Position numbers and translations under genes: made by a program. The notes beneath the pieces were generated by a model. The model saw nothing but the letters and a program-made list of their open reading frames with translations. It did not search any database and was not told where the DNA came from. 64,000 nucleotides of DNA from Chaenocephalus aceratus (lineage: Eukaryota > Chordata > Actinopteri > Perciformes > Channichthyidae), in the NCBI GenBank assembly GCA_023974075.1, contig JAMFTG010000136.1, forward strand, positions 97,501-161,500, given 5' to 3'. Below, in pieces: positions 1 to 11,474 of the stretch; within the stretch, counting starts at the first letter, position 1, and every line of letters starts with the position of its first letter.

Positions 1-628
1 GCCATGTCAGCGGACTGGTAACGACACGAACCGTTAGCGAACAGTTAGCCCCGCTGTCATCCGGTTCGACCTGACTGACTGTGACTGACCCAAGCCTCGT
101 TGTTCTGATAGCTCCACCCCTTCGCTCCAACCCCCCTCCCTCCCCCCACATCTACAGGTGAAAATTACTTTTGCAACACATTTATCGTAAGAAGTGTAGC
201 AAAAGTCAATACCCGCAGATTCGTCGATTTATACTGCCACAGAGCAGATTCGTTCAAGTTGTAATGACTGATTTGAGAGGTTGTAATAAATAAAGTTGCA
301 GTTGTAATGGAAAATATATTTAAAAAATATGTATTTTTCTGCAAGTGAACATTTTCATCTCAGTTCATTTTTTTTCCTACAAGCTACAAAACTTTTTTTC
401 TTCTTCTGTGACTTCAAATTTGGTTCACCAGTTACGTGGATATTTTTTACAAGTGTAAATTTGATTCAGTTACGTGGATATTTTATACAAGTGTACATTT
501 GGTTCACAGTTACGTGGATATTTTATACAAGTGTAAATGTAAGCACACAAACTCAGATTTTTTTTCTGCAAGTGCTCACATCAGGTTTTACACGCTCTCA
601 CATTTGCACCATATCTACCTTCATAGTT
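1..628 (+). repeat. Left arm of a large inverted repeat
   Basis: This stretch reads as the reverse complement of 10842-11474. The outer end GCCATGTCAGCGGACTGGTA matches the right arm's last bases, and the inner homology stops near a 'catatctaccttcatag' sequence (about 610-628). The arm contains about four tandem units of ~34 bp around 420-545, each with 'acgtggatatttt', which are mirrored in the right arm. Because the arm starts at base 1, its true outer end and any target duplication are not visible. Apparent reading frames here are repeat translations, not genes. A foldback-type or long-TIR transposon end is the likeliest explanation; a simple inverted duplication is the alternative. Confidence 0.8.
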
Positions 629-1904
629 CCCGTTAGCCGGCAAATCTAAATCTCTTCGGTCAAAATATTTGTCAGAAAAATCGCAATTAGATTTTTTCCC
701 AAAATCGTGCAAGCCCTAATGCATAATGCTGCGCTATACTTTGTGGCCTCACCCAGTTGCATAGCGAAGCGGACAAAACACACACTTCAGGTTAGAATAT
801 CACACGTAGCTATTTTAATGACCTCTCAAACTACCGTAACTAGTTATAGATATGTTTAGTTTCCCTGTCGGGTCACTCATTACTGGATGCGCGAGCTGCA
901 TTATTCTGGCATAATAGATTGCCCGATCGGGCAACCAGCAGGTGAGGCTTCCTTGACCGAGCTAAATACTAGATGGCCCCGGGCCATCGGGCAGTCCTTA
1001 ATGTTGAGCCCTGCGTACACCCCTAGTAGATGGCGTTCCGAGCTGAATAAGGGCGTCAAATGAAGGCAAGATGCCCGCCTGGCGGAAACGCTGGAATTAG
1101 GAATATCTTGTGATGAAGTGCACACTGACCTGAGCTCCAGGGGTCTCTTTCTTCTCCTCCATGCTGCTCATCAGCTGTCCTGATGAAGACCACAGAGCTG
1201 CTTCATTATGAATATAATACAATATTTAGATATAATTCATCATAAACTGTGTAGCAACTTACATTCTAACTTACAGCTCACAGTTTGTTTATTTCATTCA
1301 AATGACTTTATTCACATAGCAATTGACATTAATGGTTGTTTGAACCACGGTTATAAACACTATCCGTGTGTAACTATCACTAAGTTAAAACAGAAGCAAA
1401 CATTAGCTAGTGAGACTGTTTAATGTACTCCATGTATAGAGTATTTTCTGTATATTGTGTATTCTACGTTTAGATACTCTAGTGATATGTGTCCTGTGTG
1501 TATACTTGCTGCTAATGCTTCATTTTTATTATATCTTATTGCATCTTTTAATGTTTAACTCGTGTAATGCCTGAAAACACTTCTGCTGTGACACATTCAT
1601 TTCCAAGTTTAAGATAAATCATTATTTAAATAAAGTATATCTATTTATCTAATGAGGCTAAACCGTCGCTTAGCTTAGCGTTAGCTGCTAACTGAAGAAC
1701 CCCATTCATTTCAATGGGAAAAATGCTACGTCGCGTTGAATGGCGATGCTAATAAGCTAGTTAGCATACATTTAAAAACCATATCTATGGTAAAGAGCAC
1801 CACACAACAACTCAAACCGTCTTAAAGACAACTGGTGTAATAAATAACTAACATAAAGTCAGCTGAGCATTACAATCAACTGTTACTTCCCAGCCGAACT
1901 GGAA
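629..1904. other. Unassigned non-coding sequence
   Basis: No convincing coding frame, RNA gene or transposon end is visible. The sequence is AT-rich, with a GC-rich patch near 915-1010 containing short palindromes such as gcccgatcgggc. The 74-codon minus-strand frame at 901-1125 has no recognisable motif and looks fortuitous. Confidence 0.5.
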
Positions 1905-2325
1905 TAATAACTGTAGCTGTTAGCCGATAGCCGTTAGCTTTTAGACTGTAGCTTTTAGACTGTAGCTGTTAGACTTTAGCTGTTAGACTTTAGCTGTTAG
2001 ACTTTAGCTGTTAGACTTTAGCTGTTAGACTTTAGCTGTTAGACTTTAGCTGTTAGACTTTAGCTGTTAGACTGTAGCTGTTAGACTGTAGCTGTTAGAC
2101 TTAGCTGTTAGACTTTAGCTGTTAGACTGTAGCTGTTAGACTGTAGCTGTTAGACTGTAGCTGTTAGACTTTAGCTGTTAGACTTTAGCTGTTAGACTTT
2201 AGCTGTTAGACTTAGCTGTTAGACTGTAGCTGTTAGACGTAGCTTGTTAAACTTTAGCTGTTAGACTTTAGCTGTTAGGGACTGTAGCTGTTAGACTGTA
2301 GCTGTAGACTGTAGCTGTTAGCCTG
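1905..2325 (+). repeat. 15-bp minisatellite (tagctgttagacttt)n
   Basis: Roughly 28 tandem copies of a 15-bp unit, TAGCTGTTAGACTTT, with common TTT/TGT variants and occasional one-base indels. Units abut without spacers, so this is a minisatellite and not a CRISPR array. Degeneracy rises at both ends (for example gccgttagcttttagactg at the left), as expected for unequal exchange or slippage. Confidence 0.93.
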
Positions 2326-2529
2326 TACTTTATAAAGATAGATTGAGACTATTTTTGTCGCACATTTAAAGTTTTTTGTTGAGTTTCTTTCTTCCAAGAT
2401 TATAGCTGTTGGTTAAATAAGATAACTCTGATTTCGTGATTACTGTAAACTAAGAGGTGTAACTACACTTAATGAAACCTCTGCAGTGTTTTGTTAATCC
2501 ACTCACCTCTTCTTTTCTCCTTCTTCTCC

Positions 2530-2640
2530 TCTCGGTTTATGGCGATTGGCAAAGAACTTTAAAGTGCATCTTCTTCTTCTCTCGTTTTGGCGGATTGCAA
2601 AGAAACTTTAAAGGTGCATACCGCCACCTAACTGTACATG
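2530..2640 (-). repeat. Copy of the 'GTAGGTGGCGGTATGCACC' promoter-like repeat
   Basis: On the minus strand this contains a tacagt(t)aggtggcggtatg core followed by caccttt and a gcaatccgcc block. The same segment occurs in plus orientation at 40103-40165, directly upstream of zinc-finger gene 2. Internal partial tandem copies (2535-2570 and 2575-2640) are visible. The family identity is unknown to me. Confidence 0.55.
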
Positions 2641-2696
2641 AGTGTGAAGGTCCAGTGTCTGAACCCGCCCCCTGCTTCCTGTCTGATCATCTTACA

Positions 2697-2910
2697 CAGG
2701 GGTGCCCACACTTTTTTGGCTGGTGAGCTACATTTGAAATGACCAGATCACCGAGGGTCTACCAACCAAAAATAAAATCCAAATTGCAAGGGTTGCTGAT
2801 AACACGTTTTATTTATACATGGGACAACTACAATAGGGCTGCAAACAAACGACTCATTTGATAATCGATTAAACTTTCGATTAATGATAACGATTAATCC
2901 ACTATTCGGA
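2697..2910 (+). mobile_element. Two hAT-like terminal fragments
   Basis: At about 2697 the sequence CAGGGGTGCCCACACTTTTT resembles the common vertebrate hAT terminus CAGGGGTGTCCAAACT. Another start typical of fish hAT MITEs, AGGGCTGCAAACAA followed by repeated cgattaa motifs, lies at about 2834-2900. I could not find partner ends, so these are read as truncated remnants. From 2911 to 3290 I see only AT-rich sequence. Confidence 0.4.
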
Positions 2911-3291
2911 CTATTTACTGTATGCCTTGCACAATTTCTCAAGCGCTCTTATTTAGCCATCGACTTTTAGATTTAGCTTGAGGTTGTTTTAGGCATGTGG
3001 AAACTACACAATGAAGACAATAAAGATGAATACTTGATTCAAAAATACATATATTATTAAATTAACTTAACAAATGTGAACAAAATTAAAATTGCCCTTT
3101 ATTAAATTAAATAAATAATATTTCACATCAAAAGAAACAACAATGTTTTTAACACATCGTATTAAATATCTGATGACAGAAACTGTAAACAGAATAGCTG
3201 AAACTTTAACAAAATAAAGAGTAACTCAGTTTCCTCTAATCATTAACCCATGTTTGTATAATGGAGTTAACTCCGTGTGTTGCTGCTAGGC

Positions 3292-3612
3292 TACTCAGAT
3301 CTTGTGCTTGATTAAAAGTAGAAGTACTCAGATCTTGTGCTAGAGTAAAAGTAGAAGTACTCAGATCTTGTGCTAGAGTAAAAGTAGAAGTACTTAGATC
3401 TTGTAGTAAAAGTAGAAGTACTCAGATCTTGTGCTTGAGTAAAAGTAGAAGTACTCAGGTCTTGTACTTGAGTAAAAGTAGAAGTACACAGATCTTATAG
3501 GCTACTTGAGTAAAAGTAGAAGTACCAGAGTGTAGGAATACTCTGTTACAGTAAAAGTCCTGCATTCAAAATGTTCCTTAAGTAAAAGTAGAAAAGTAAT
3601 ATCATCAAGATA
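3292..3612 (+). repeat. ~33-bp minisatellite (agtaaaagtagaagtactcag)
   Basis: Six to seven tandem copies of a ~33-bp unit with the core AGTAAAAGTAGAAGTACTCA plus a spacer like gatcttgtgctag. Related arrays lie at 32645-32945 and 50040-50330, and each ends in a degenerate tail ('ctgcattcaaaatgttcc'). In the first two places the array abuts the same MITE 3' half, so the array travelled as part of a larger block. Confidence 0.9.
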
Positions 3613-4205
3613 TAGTTAAAGTGGGACTAAAGACCATTTAGTGCTTCACATAATAAACTACACAACGGCTACCCTGATTATGCTCTAGGAGCTGTAGGTG
3701 TGTGTGTGTGTGGTACAGTATAGGTGCATGTTGTAGAGTGCATAGATGCGGCGAACAGACAGGTCTCAGTTGGTTTGGTGTCCTATGCTTACTTTTAAAA
3801 CTTGTAAATACAACTTTTGGCCCGTAATTTCAATTCCCCATTTCAGCGACCAGAGGGGCGGGGGGGGCTTATGAGAGTGCTCTCATACTTGTTTGATTCT
3901 GAAATTGTATATATTGTGTGTATATGTCCGCATCTGTAGCCTGTTATTGTCTCATTATACCGCACTGTGAATGAATTAAAAGTAAATAAGTCGTCATGAA
4001 CACATCTGTCCATCAGGCAGAGGGCTGCTGTGCCTCCTGTCATCTTTTAAAGTGACCGCTCAGAGGAGAGGAGTTCTCATTTCTCTAACCGCCTGCTGCT
4101 TCCCCTCCTCTCTCTTCGGTTCCCCTCCTCGACTCCTCCTCTGCTCGCATCTCCTAAGTCACGAGGATAGGAGTCGAGGAGGGGAAATTAGAGAATTGAG
4201 AAGCC
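3613..4205 (+). mobile_element. 3' half of a Harbinger-like MITE
   Basis: Matches the right half of the complete 9145-10282 element: 'accatttagtgcttcaca' near the start, the cattataccgcactgtgaatg block at about 3955, and the terminal segment with gaggataggagtcgagga, ending near 4200 in 'gagaattgag'. The left half is absent and is replaced by the minisatellite. The same truncated arrangement recurs at 32946-33545. Confidence 0.75.
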
Positions 4206-4900
4206 TTTCCTAGAACTTAATCATAGCCTGTTAAGACTTCACAGAGGCGGTATAGATCTTCAGTTCTGCTGGTGCCTGCACATGAGGGGGTACAAAGGGA
4301 ACGAGTGTGCTGATAAATTAGCAAAAAGTACACTACAAAAGGAAATCACACCAGTTCAACTTGGAAAAGGAAAGGAGAAGCAGTAATTAAGAAAAAAGGG
4401 ATGGAGATCTGGCAGAAAATGTGGGAGGAAGACCAGAAAGGCAAAGAGTATCACAAAGTTCAAAAGACAATTATAATTAATATTTCTAAAGAAAGAAACA
4501 GAAGGGAGGAAATCATGATAGCTAGACTCAGAATAAATCACATTGAATGGTACGCTGTATATCATGGGGAAAAGTGACAGTGACAAGTGTGGGAACTGTG
4601 GAGTTAAATAAATGTAGAACATATCTTGTGACATCTATAAAGCTGAAAGAGAAAAACTAAAGGCTAAAGTTATAGAGGCAGATAGGGAATGGAGTATGGT
4701 TGGTATTTTGGGAACAAAAGGAGAGGGAGTAAGAGCTACCAGAAAGGCAGTGTTTACCTTTCTGAGTGAAACTGGGGACAAATAATTTAACATCAGGTCA
4801 GGAAAGATCATAGATTTTTATTTTGTTTTGTTTTATTTATTTAATGTTTTTTGTTGATTTATTTATTTTTTGATTAGATCATAGATAGATACGTCCATGA
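4206..4900 (+). pseudogene. 3' end of an I-clade LINE (RNase H tail and Cys/His motif)
   Basis: The fragment decodes, with frameshifts, to the end of an ORF2: an RNase H segment with PAHEGV and GNECADKLAKS (the His and last Asp region), then LRINHI, MGKSDSDKCGNCG and the C-terminal Cys/His-type region seen better in the copy at 34561-34893. An A/T-rich 3' tail with gatt and gata runs follows to about 4900. No start and several stops are present, so it is dead. The undisturbed sequence 'catgagttaagagatgg' at its end is the empty version of the TTAA insertion site at 35026. Confidence 0.75.
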
Positions 4901-4981
4901 GTTAAGAGATGGGCTCTTTTTTTTTTGATTAGGAGCTTCTCTGGCGGCGGGTGGCAACACTGGACTGTGACTGGACGAGAG

Positions 4982-6040
4982 ATGGCAGAGGGAAGTGACG
5001 TGACGACTAGGCAGGAAGCAAGTTAGGAGACGTGGACGTAGGAGGCGGGAGTTGTGAAAATGGAAAATGGGATATAGTGAGGAGAAAGAAACATAAAAAG
5101 GGAGGAAATACTCATTCGGATGAGAGCAATAGTGAGGATGAATGGAGAGAAAGAGTAGTCGGAAATAGGCAACAGGAGTTCATGGTGGTTGTGAAACTTG
5201 CGCAAGAGGGAGCTTCGCTCGGCGTGTGGAACCCTATACGGTTAACTAAATCCATCAGTAAAGAAATCGGGGAGGTAATGAGTGCTAAAGTATTGAGGAA
5301 TGGATCAATGTTGATCAAATGTAGGGATAGAGAGCAACAGGGGAGAGCAATACAGATGAGTACCGTGGAGGGTAAGAAAGTGGAATGTTCACTGTTCAGT
5401 GGCAGAAAGCTAGTCAGGGGAGTTGTGACAGGAATCCCCGTCAGAATATCAGCTGATGGGATATATAGCAAATGCAAAAATAAGTGATGTCAAACGCATG
5501 AAAGCAAACCGCAATGGGATTAAAGAAGATAGTCTTTCGGTTCTGATCACCTTTGATGAAAAAAGGCTTCCGGAAAAGATACTTATTGGATATGTTATGA
5601 TGTGAGACCGTATGTTCCACCACCAATAAGATGTTTTAAATGTCAGAGATTTGGACATGTGGCGGCAGTGTGCAAGGGAAAACAAAGGTGTGGTGGAGAT
5701 ATGGGTTAGGGTTAGATACGGAAAATGTGAAGAAGGGGCAAAACTGAAATTTTGCAATTGCGGAGGGGAGCATAGTTCAGCGTACCGGGGATGTTAGCAA
5801 GAAAGCAGAAGAGGTGCAGCGAGTCAGGGTGACGCGGGGAGTTAGCTATGCAGAGGCAGCAAAGACAGTTTCAGGAGGAACTGCAGGTTAAAATGGGAAA
5901 CAACAATAAGAGCAAAGAAACAGGAAAAGTCCACAAACTGTGTTAAGTTGAAGGAGGACACTCTGATAGTAAGTAAAAGAGAGTTTGTACTGTTTATGGC
6001 AGAGATTATCAACTGTTCAGCGCAGACTACAAGCCGGAAT
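4982..6040 (+). pseudogene. LINE ORF1 (gag-like, CCHC zinc knuckles), broken
   Basis: ORF1 of the I-clade LINE, whose product binds the element RNA. A likely original start is ATG at 4982 (MAEGSDVTTRQEAS), which now hits a stop; the longest open stretch is 5032-5484. Near 5631 comes a clear CX2CX4HX4C knuckle, CFKCQRFGHVAAVC, and near 5755 a second, damaged one (CNCGGEHSSAYRGC). The tail near 5860-6040 is out of frame. At least three frameshifts or stops separate the pieces. The two knuckles fit ORF1 proteins of the I, R1 and Jockey groups. Confidence 0.75.
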
Positions 6041-6150
6041 GAAAGAATCTAAATAATTGTCAAATCAGCTGAAAAGTACCTTGATGTGAAAGGGATGCAC
6101 TGGGAAAATGTGAAAGATATCCTAAATGATGACGTCCAGCAACCTCAGAC

Positions 6151-9100
6151 ATGGACTGGATCATCCTGATGGTGGTAATTGTACTGCAGTGGAATGCTAG
6201 AAGTTTAATTGCAAATGGACAAGAGTTCAACAAATATATTGACAACCTGGGAGAGAAACCTAATGTTCCTTGTATTCCGGAAACATGGCTGAAACCACAA
6301 CTGGATTTTATTGTGAAGGGATATACTGCAGTTAAACGAGATAGGGACTCTGGCAGAGGGGGAGGAGTTGCAACATTCATACAAAGTGGTATAAGTTACA
6401 AAGTTATGCATGTAAGTACAGATCATGAAGCAATAGTTATAAGGGTATGGAATGATAGAGGACCTATAGATATAGTAAATTATTATAATCCATGTGGGAA
6501 ATTAGATCAAAGTATATTAGAGGATGCTGGGGGTTCACTGCAAGACAAAGTAATATGGTGTGGGGATTTTAACTCACATAACTCGCTATGGGGAAGCAGG
6601 AGCACAGATGCAAATGGTGCAGTAGTTGAGGAATTTATAGATGACCACGGCTAGTGTGCATTAACACTGGAGAAGGAACACGATATAATTGCACGAAGAA
6701 TATATAAACAGTACTCGATCTGACATTTGTATCTAGAGCAATAGCAGGTATAAGTACATGGAATGTGGTAAAGCATACTACAGTGGGCAGCGATCATTAT
6801 CCGGTAATGACTACAGTTGGGACCAACATAAGGTTTGAAAAGGTAAAGAAAATTCCTAGATGGAAATTGGGAAATGCTAATTGGGATGCCTTCCAAGTTG
6901 TAAGTACGAATAGATGTAAAACACTTCAAGAGGAAAATTATGATGATATAAATAAATGCAATGATGAGCTGGTTAAGGTTATCATTCATTAAGCTAAAGA
7001 AACAATTCCGGAAATTGCAGGAGTTAGGCGCACCAAGAGTGTACCCTGGTGGAATGGTGAATGTAGCAAATCCATTACAGACAGGAATAAAGCATTCAGG
7101 CAACTCGAAAAACTCCATTCTCAGGAAGCTTTGAATCAGGATAAAAGGGCCCAGGCTCTAGTGAGGAGAACAATAAGAACGCAAAAACGCACTTTTTGGA
7201 GGCAATATTGCAATAGTATTGGAAGAGAAGTACAGCTTGCAGATGTTTGGGGCATGATTAGGAGAATGGGGGGAATTCGAAGGAGCTATGAGTTGCCAGT
7301 TTTGAGCAGAGGGGACATAATGGCTGTCACAAACGTAGGAAAGGCGGAACTTCTAGCTCAAACATTTAGGAAAGTTCATAGTTCAGATAACCTTACAGAG
7401 GAAGCCAGGCAGTGCAGACATAATACACTAATGGAAAACCCTAGAATATTGGATAGAGTAGAAGCGTTAGGGGATCAGTTGGACCTGCATTTTAGTATGT
7501 TTGAGTTGAGAAGAGCAATTATTAGTGCTCGCCAAACCACTGCTGGGAAAGATGGTGTTTGTTATAAAATGTTGGAACACATGACAGATAACTCTCTAGT
7601 CTTTGTGTTAAGGTTGTTTAATAGGGTGTGGGATTCTGGCCAACTTCCTTCAGTGTGGAAACAAGCGATAATAGTGCCCATCCTAAAGCCAGGGAAAGAC
7701 CCTTCAGATCCATCTAGCTACAGACATATTGCCCTGACATCTCATTTGTGCAAAATCATGGAGAGAATGGTTACAGAAAGGTTAACATATATCTTAGAAA
7801 GTAAAGCTCTGTTGTCCCCATATCAAAGTGGGTTCCAGAGGGGTTGGAATACAATGGATTCTATATTGTGCTGAGAATCAGACATCAGGAAAGCACAGAC
7901 CAATAAGGAAGTAGTGACTGCAGTCTTCTTTGATATTGAAAAGGCTTATGACATGCTCTGGGAGGAAGGACTACTAATCAAGTTCAAATCATTGGGAATT
8001 GGTGGTAAAGCATATAATTGGGTTATGAATTTTTCACTGGACAGAAAAATACAAGTAAGCGTAGGTGCAGAATATTCAAGTGTTTATGCTGTGGAAAATG
8101 GTACTCCGCAAGGTAGTGTGTGTCTTTAATCAAGTTCATCCAAGTATGGGAAAATCTTTGTATGCAGATGATGGGGCTTTGTGGGCAAAAGGCCGCAATG
8201 TAGCACATGTTGGAAAGAAAATACAAGCTGCAATAGTTGAAGTGGAGAAATGGACAAATAAATGGGGATTCAAACTGTCAGTAGCTAAGACGCAGGTCAT
8301 TTGTTTTGCAAAACGGCATAACATTGCTCCTATATCGTTAAAATTGTATGAGCAACCTCTTGAACAGGTTAATACAATAAGACTTCTTGGTGTTTGGTTT
8401 GACGGAAAGTTAACATGGAGCAGTCATATAGGAAAAGTTCAAAATAAATGTAAAAAGGTCAACAATGTACTTCGGTATTTGGCGGGACAGGAGTGGGGAG
8501 CGAGTAGGTCATCACTTCTGAATATATATTGGGCACTCATGAGACCTGTATTTGATTATGGGTGTATAGCGTTCATGGCAGCAGCAGAATCAAACCTTAA
8601 AAAGCTGGATGTCCTACAAGCTCAGGCCCTGAGAATATGTAATGGAGCTTTTAAAACATCTCCAGTATCAGCAATGCAGGTGGAAATGGGAGAAATGCCT
8701 TTAAGGATAAGAAGAGTGAAGTTAATGTTGGCATACTGGGTAAACCCTCAGGGGCACAGTGATAGTCATCCTGCGAAAAGTATCTTGAAAGATTGCTGGG
8801 AGCACAACGAGTCACATTTAACAAGTGCTGGATGGATTGGCGATGTTAAAGCAGCAAGTATCGCTTTGAATCAAATACAGTATTGCCCCACAGCTCCAAT
8901 CTCGTCCATTCCACCCTGGTTGTTCCCATTGCCAAGTGTAGACCTCAATATACGAGAGGAGTTCAAGGAAAAGAAAGAACTACTACCAGTATGGCGCATA
9001 GTCCAGAATTATTTTGCAAGATATCACTCAGACTCAACAATCATATTTACAGATGGTTCCAAAGATCCAGAGACAGGGCGTGCAGGGGCAGCAGTGTATA

Positions 9101-10714
9101 TCCCAGTGAGTAATACACATATAAAGAAAAGGGTAACAGACCATGGCCCTTTCTCATTTCATCAAATCCCCCTCCTCGACTCCTCGACTCCTCGGTCCTC
9201 CGGTAGTGACCCGGAAATGAATTTCAGCGCGCCATGTTGAAGGACATCTAATTTCTCTAAATGCACTTCGAGGACCGAGGACCGAGCGTCGAGGAGGCTC
9301 TCTGGAGGAGCTATAACTGAGGATACACTGATGGGTCCTCCACGGTCCTCCACGGCTGCTTCGTGGATGCATTTCCGGCAACAGAGATGTTTCAAAGAGT
9401 CGTGACGCACGGCCGGATTTATCTCAGCCAATGACAGCTCTGCATGCATCCCCTGGATATTATTTTATTAACTGCTTTCATCGCGACGCGATGTTTACAG
9501 TGAGAACAGCTGTGAGGTCCGTGCAGAAAGCAGAGCAGTGTGTAAAATATATATCACTCAGTAGAACAGGCCTACTCTTTTTGCTTTAGTTTAGTAGATA
9601 TCTACAAAGAGTCTATATTTTTCTAAAACCATTTAGTGCTTCACAATAAAATACACCACGGCTAGCCTGTAGCCTGTTTTAGGAGCTGTATATGCGTGTG
9701 TGTGGTGTAGGTGTGTGTGGGACAGTGTGTGCGTCGATGCAGCAGACAGACAGGTGTCAGTTGGTTTGGTGTCCTCTGCTTACTTTTAATAATTGTAAAT
9801 AAAACTTTTGGCCCGTAATTTATTTTCCACATTGTAGCGACCAGAGAGGGGGGGGGGGGATATATCCAGTCTCTGATAGTGTTACGTTATTATGAGAGTG
9901 CTCTGCTTGATTCTGAAATTGTATATATTTATATAAATATACGTATATATATGTGTGTGTGTGTCCGCATCTGTAGCCATTATTGTCTCATTATACCGCA
10001 CTGTGAATGAATCAAAGTAAATATAGAAGTCATCATGAACACATCTGTCCATCAGACAGAGGGCTGCTGTGCCTCCTGTCATCATTAATGGACGTCTCTT
10101 TAAAATGACCACTCAGAGGAGAGGAGTTCTCATTTCTCTAACCGCCTGCTGCTTCCCCTCCTCTCTCCTCGGTTCCCCTCCTCGGCTCCTCCGCTCGCAT
10201 CTCCTGTGGGCGGGACTAAGTATCGAGGATAGGAGTCGAGGAGGGGAGTCGAGGAGGGGAGTTCGAGAAATGAGAAAGGGCCCATGTGTCAGTATACACC
10301 ACAGAGTTGTTGGCATTGGTACTGTCATTGAAATGGATCGAGGAGAAAGAAATACATAATAGTATAATTGCATCCGACAGCTTTTCAGCATTATCGAGTA
10401 TACGATCAGGCAGATCTTCATCTAGAATGGACATAATAAATGAAATATTTCTAATTTTATATAAAATGCAAAACAAAGGCATAGCAACTCGTTTCATCTG
10501 GGTTCCTGCTCATGTTGGTGTGGAGGGTAATGCACAGGTGGATATTCTGGCCAAACAAACACTCAGAATTATGAACATAGACATAGAAGTTCCACTCGGC
10601 AAAGCGGAGGTTAAAACATTCATACAGAAATATGCAGAAACAACATGGCAAGAACATTCGGATCTTAGTGATACAGGAAGACATCTTTATAAAATTCAAA
10701 GGTACGTGGTGTAA
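6151..10714 (+). pseudogene. LINE ORF2 (APE - RT - RNase H), broken and split
   Basis: The endonuclease part (6151-6654) shows QWNARSL, ETWL, SGRGGGVA and GDFNSHNSLWG. RT pieces (7131-8129, then 8065-9144) show SYRHIALTS, FFDIEKAYDMLW, GTPQGSV and YADDGALW, the catalytic motif. The stretch between GTPQGSV and YADD is too short, so a small deletion plus frameshift lies near 8125. RNase H is split by the MITE at 9145-10282: the part before it has IFTDGSKD, the part after has TTELLALVLSLKW, SDSFSAL and WVPAHVGVEGNAQVD, so all acidic residues and the His remain. Stops at about 6652, 6990 and 7872 make it inactive. Confidence 0.85.
9145..10282 (+). mobile_element. Complete Harbinger-like MITE with CAT target duplication
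   Basis: A 1138-bp element with terminal inverted repeats GGCCCTTTCTCATTTC / GAAATGAGAAAGGGCC, flanked by the 3-bp direct repeat CAT (9142-9144 and 10283-10285). Removing the element and one CAT rejoins the LINE reading frame (codons gac cat gtg tca), so the boundaries are exact. It has no coding capacity; subterminal GA-rich inverted blocks (ctcctcgactcctc / gaggataggagtcgagg) are prominent. A 3-bp TSD and GG-starting TIRs fit the PIF/Harbinger group, though CAT is not the usual TWA target. Confidence 0.9.
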
Positions 10715-10841
10715 TAGTCCTTTATGTTATATAGTTGGCTGCAGGTCATGGAGAGTAACAAGGTATCCGTAGACCTTTATCTTTATTGCTTAACAGGTCT
10801 ACAGCCATAATACATAGATCGCACCTAGATGCGGGCTTGCA

Positions 10842-11474
10842 TACTATGAAGGTAGATATGGTGCAAAATGCGAGAGCGTGAAAACCTGATGTGAGCACTT
10901 GCAGAAAAAAAATCTGTGCTTGTGTGCATACATTTACACTTGTATAAAATATCCACGTAAGTGTGAACCAGATGTACACTTGTAAAAAATATCCACGTAA
11001 GTGTGAACCAGATGTACACTTGTAAAAAATATCCACGTAACTGAATCAAATTTACACTTGTAAAAAATATCCACGTAACTGTGAACCAAATTTGAAGTCA
11101 CAGAAGAAAAAAAAATGTTTTGTAGCTTGTAGGAAAAAAATGAACTTAGAGATGAAATGTTCACTTGCAGAAAAATACATATTTTTTAAATATATTTTCC
11201 ATTACAACTGCAACTTTATTTATTACAACCTCTCAAATCAGTCATTACAACTTGACGAATCTGCTCTGTGGCAGTATAAATTGACGGATCTGCGGTCTTG
11301 ACTTTTGCTACACTTCTTGCGATAAATGTGTCGCAAAAGTAATTTTCACCTGTAGATGTGGGGGGAGGGAGGGGGGTTGGAGCGAAGGGGCGGAGCTATC
11401 AGAAGGACGAGGCTCGGGTGACTGGAGACTGCGGGGCTAACGGCTCGTGTCGCTACCAGTCCGCTGACATGGCG
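10842..11474 (-). repeat. Right arm of the large inverted repeat
   Basis: Reverse complement of 1-628, ending ...CCAGTCCGCTGACATGGC. The ~34-bp subrepeats with 'aaatatccacgtaa' are expanded here (about four units at 10940-11085). Beyond 11474 the sequence 'gcatcaatgaacgg' is not repeated at the left edge. Frames in the arm (for example MDIFYKCTSG...) are translations of the subrepeats and not proteins. The next 200 bp to 11671 contain nothing I recognise. Confidence 0.8.

Larger units (their letters stand above)
4925..10740 (+). mobile_element. Decayed I-clade LINE (Nimb/I type), interrupted by a MITE
   Basis: Contains in order a short 5' region, ORF1 with zinc knuckles, and ORF2 with apurinic endonuclease, reverse transcriptase and RNase H. 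The RNase H after the RT and the Cys-rich ORF1 are the signature of the I group of non-LTR retrotransposons. The 3' end typical of the family (compare 4206-4900) is missing: coding similarity stops near 10714 and the right inverted arm starts at 10842. The element starts directly after the preceding LINE 3' fragment. Multiple stops and frameshifts make it inactive. Confidence 0.85.

Noticed and set aside
901..1125. 74-codon minus-strand frame
   Set aside because: No motif, no splice or start context, and it contains palindromic GC-rich sequence; probably chance.
1905..2325. Possible CRISPR-like array
   Set aside because: The 15-bp units abut without unique spacers and the context is a vertebrate genome; it is a minisatellite.
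9154..9449. 95-codon minus-strand frame repeated at 26258 and 30511
   Set aside because: It lies wholly in the non-coding MITE 5' half; recurrence reflects transposon copies and not protein conservation.
10746..11164. Frames such as MDIFYKCTSGS... on the minus strand (also 329-649)
   Set aside because: They are repeat translations of the ~34-bp units in the inverted arms.
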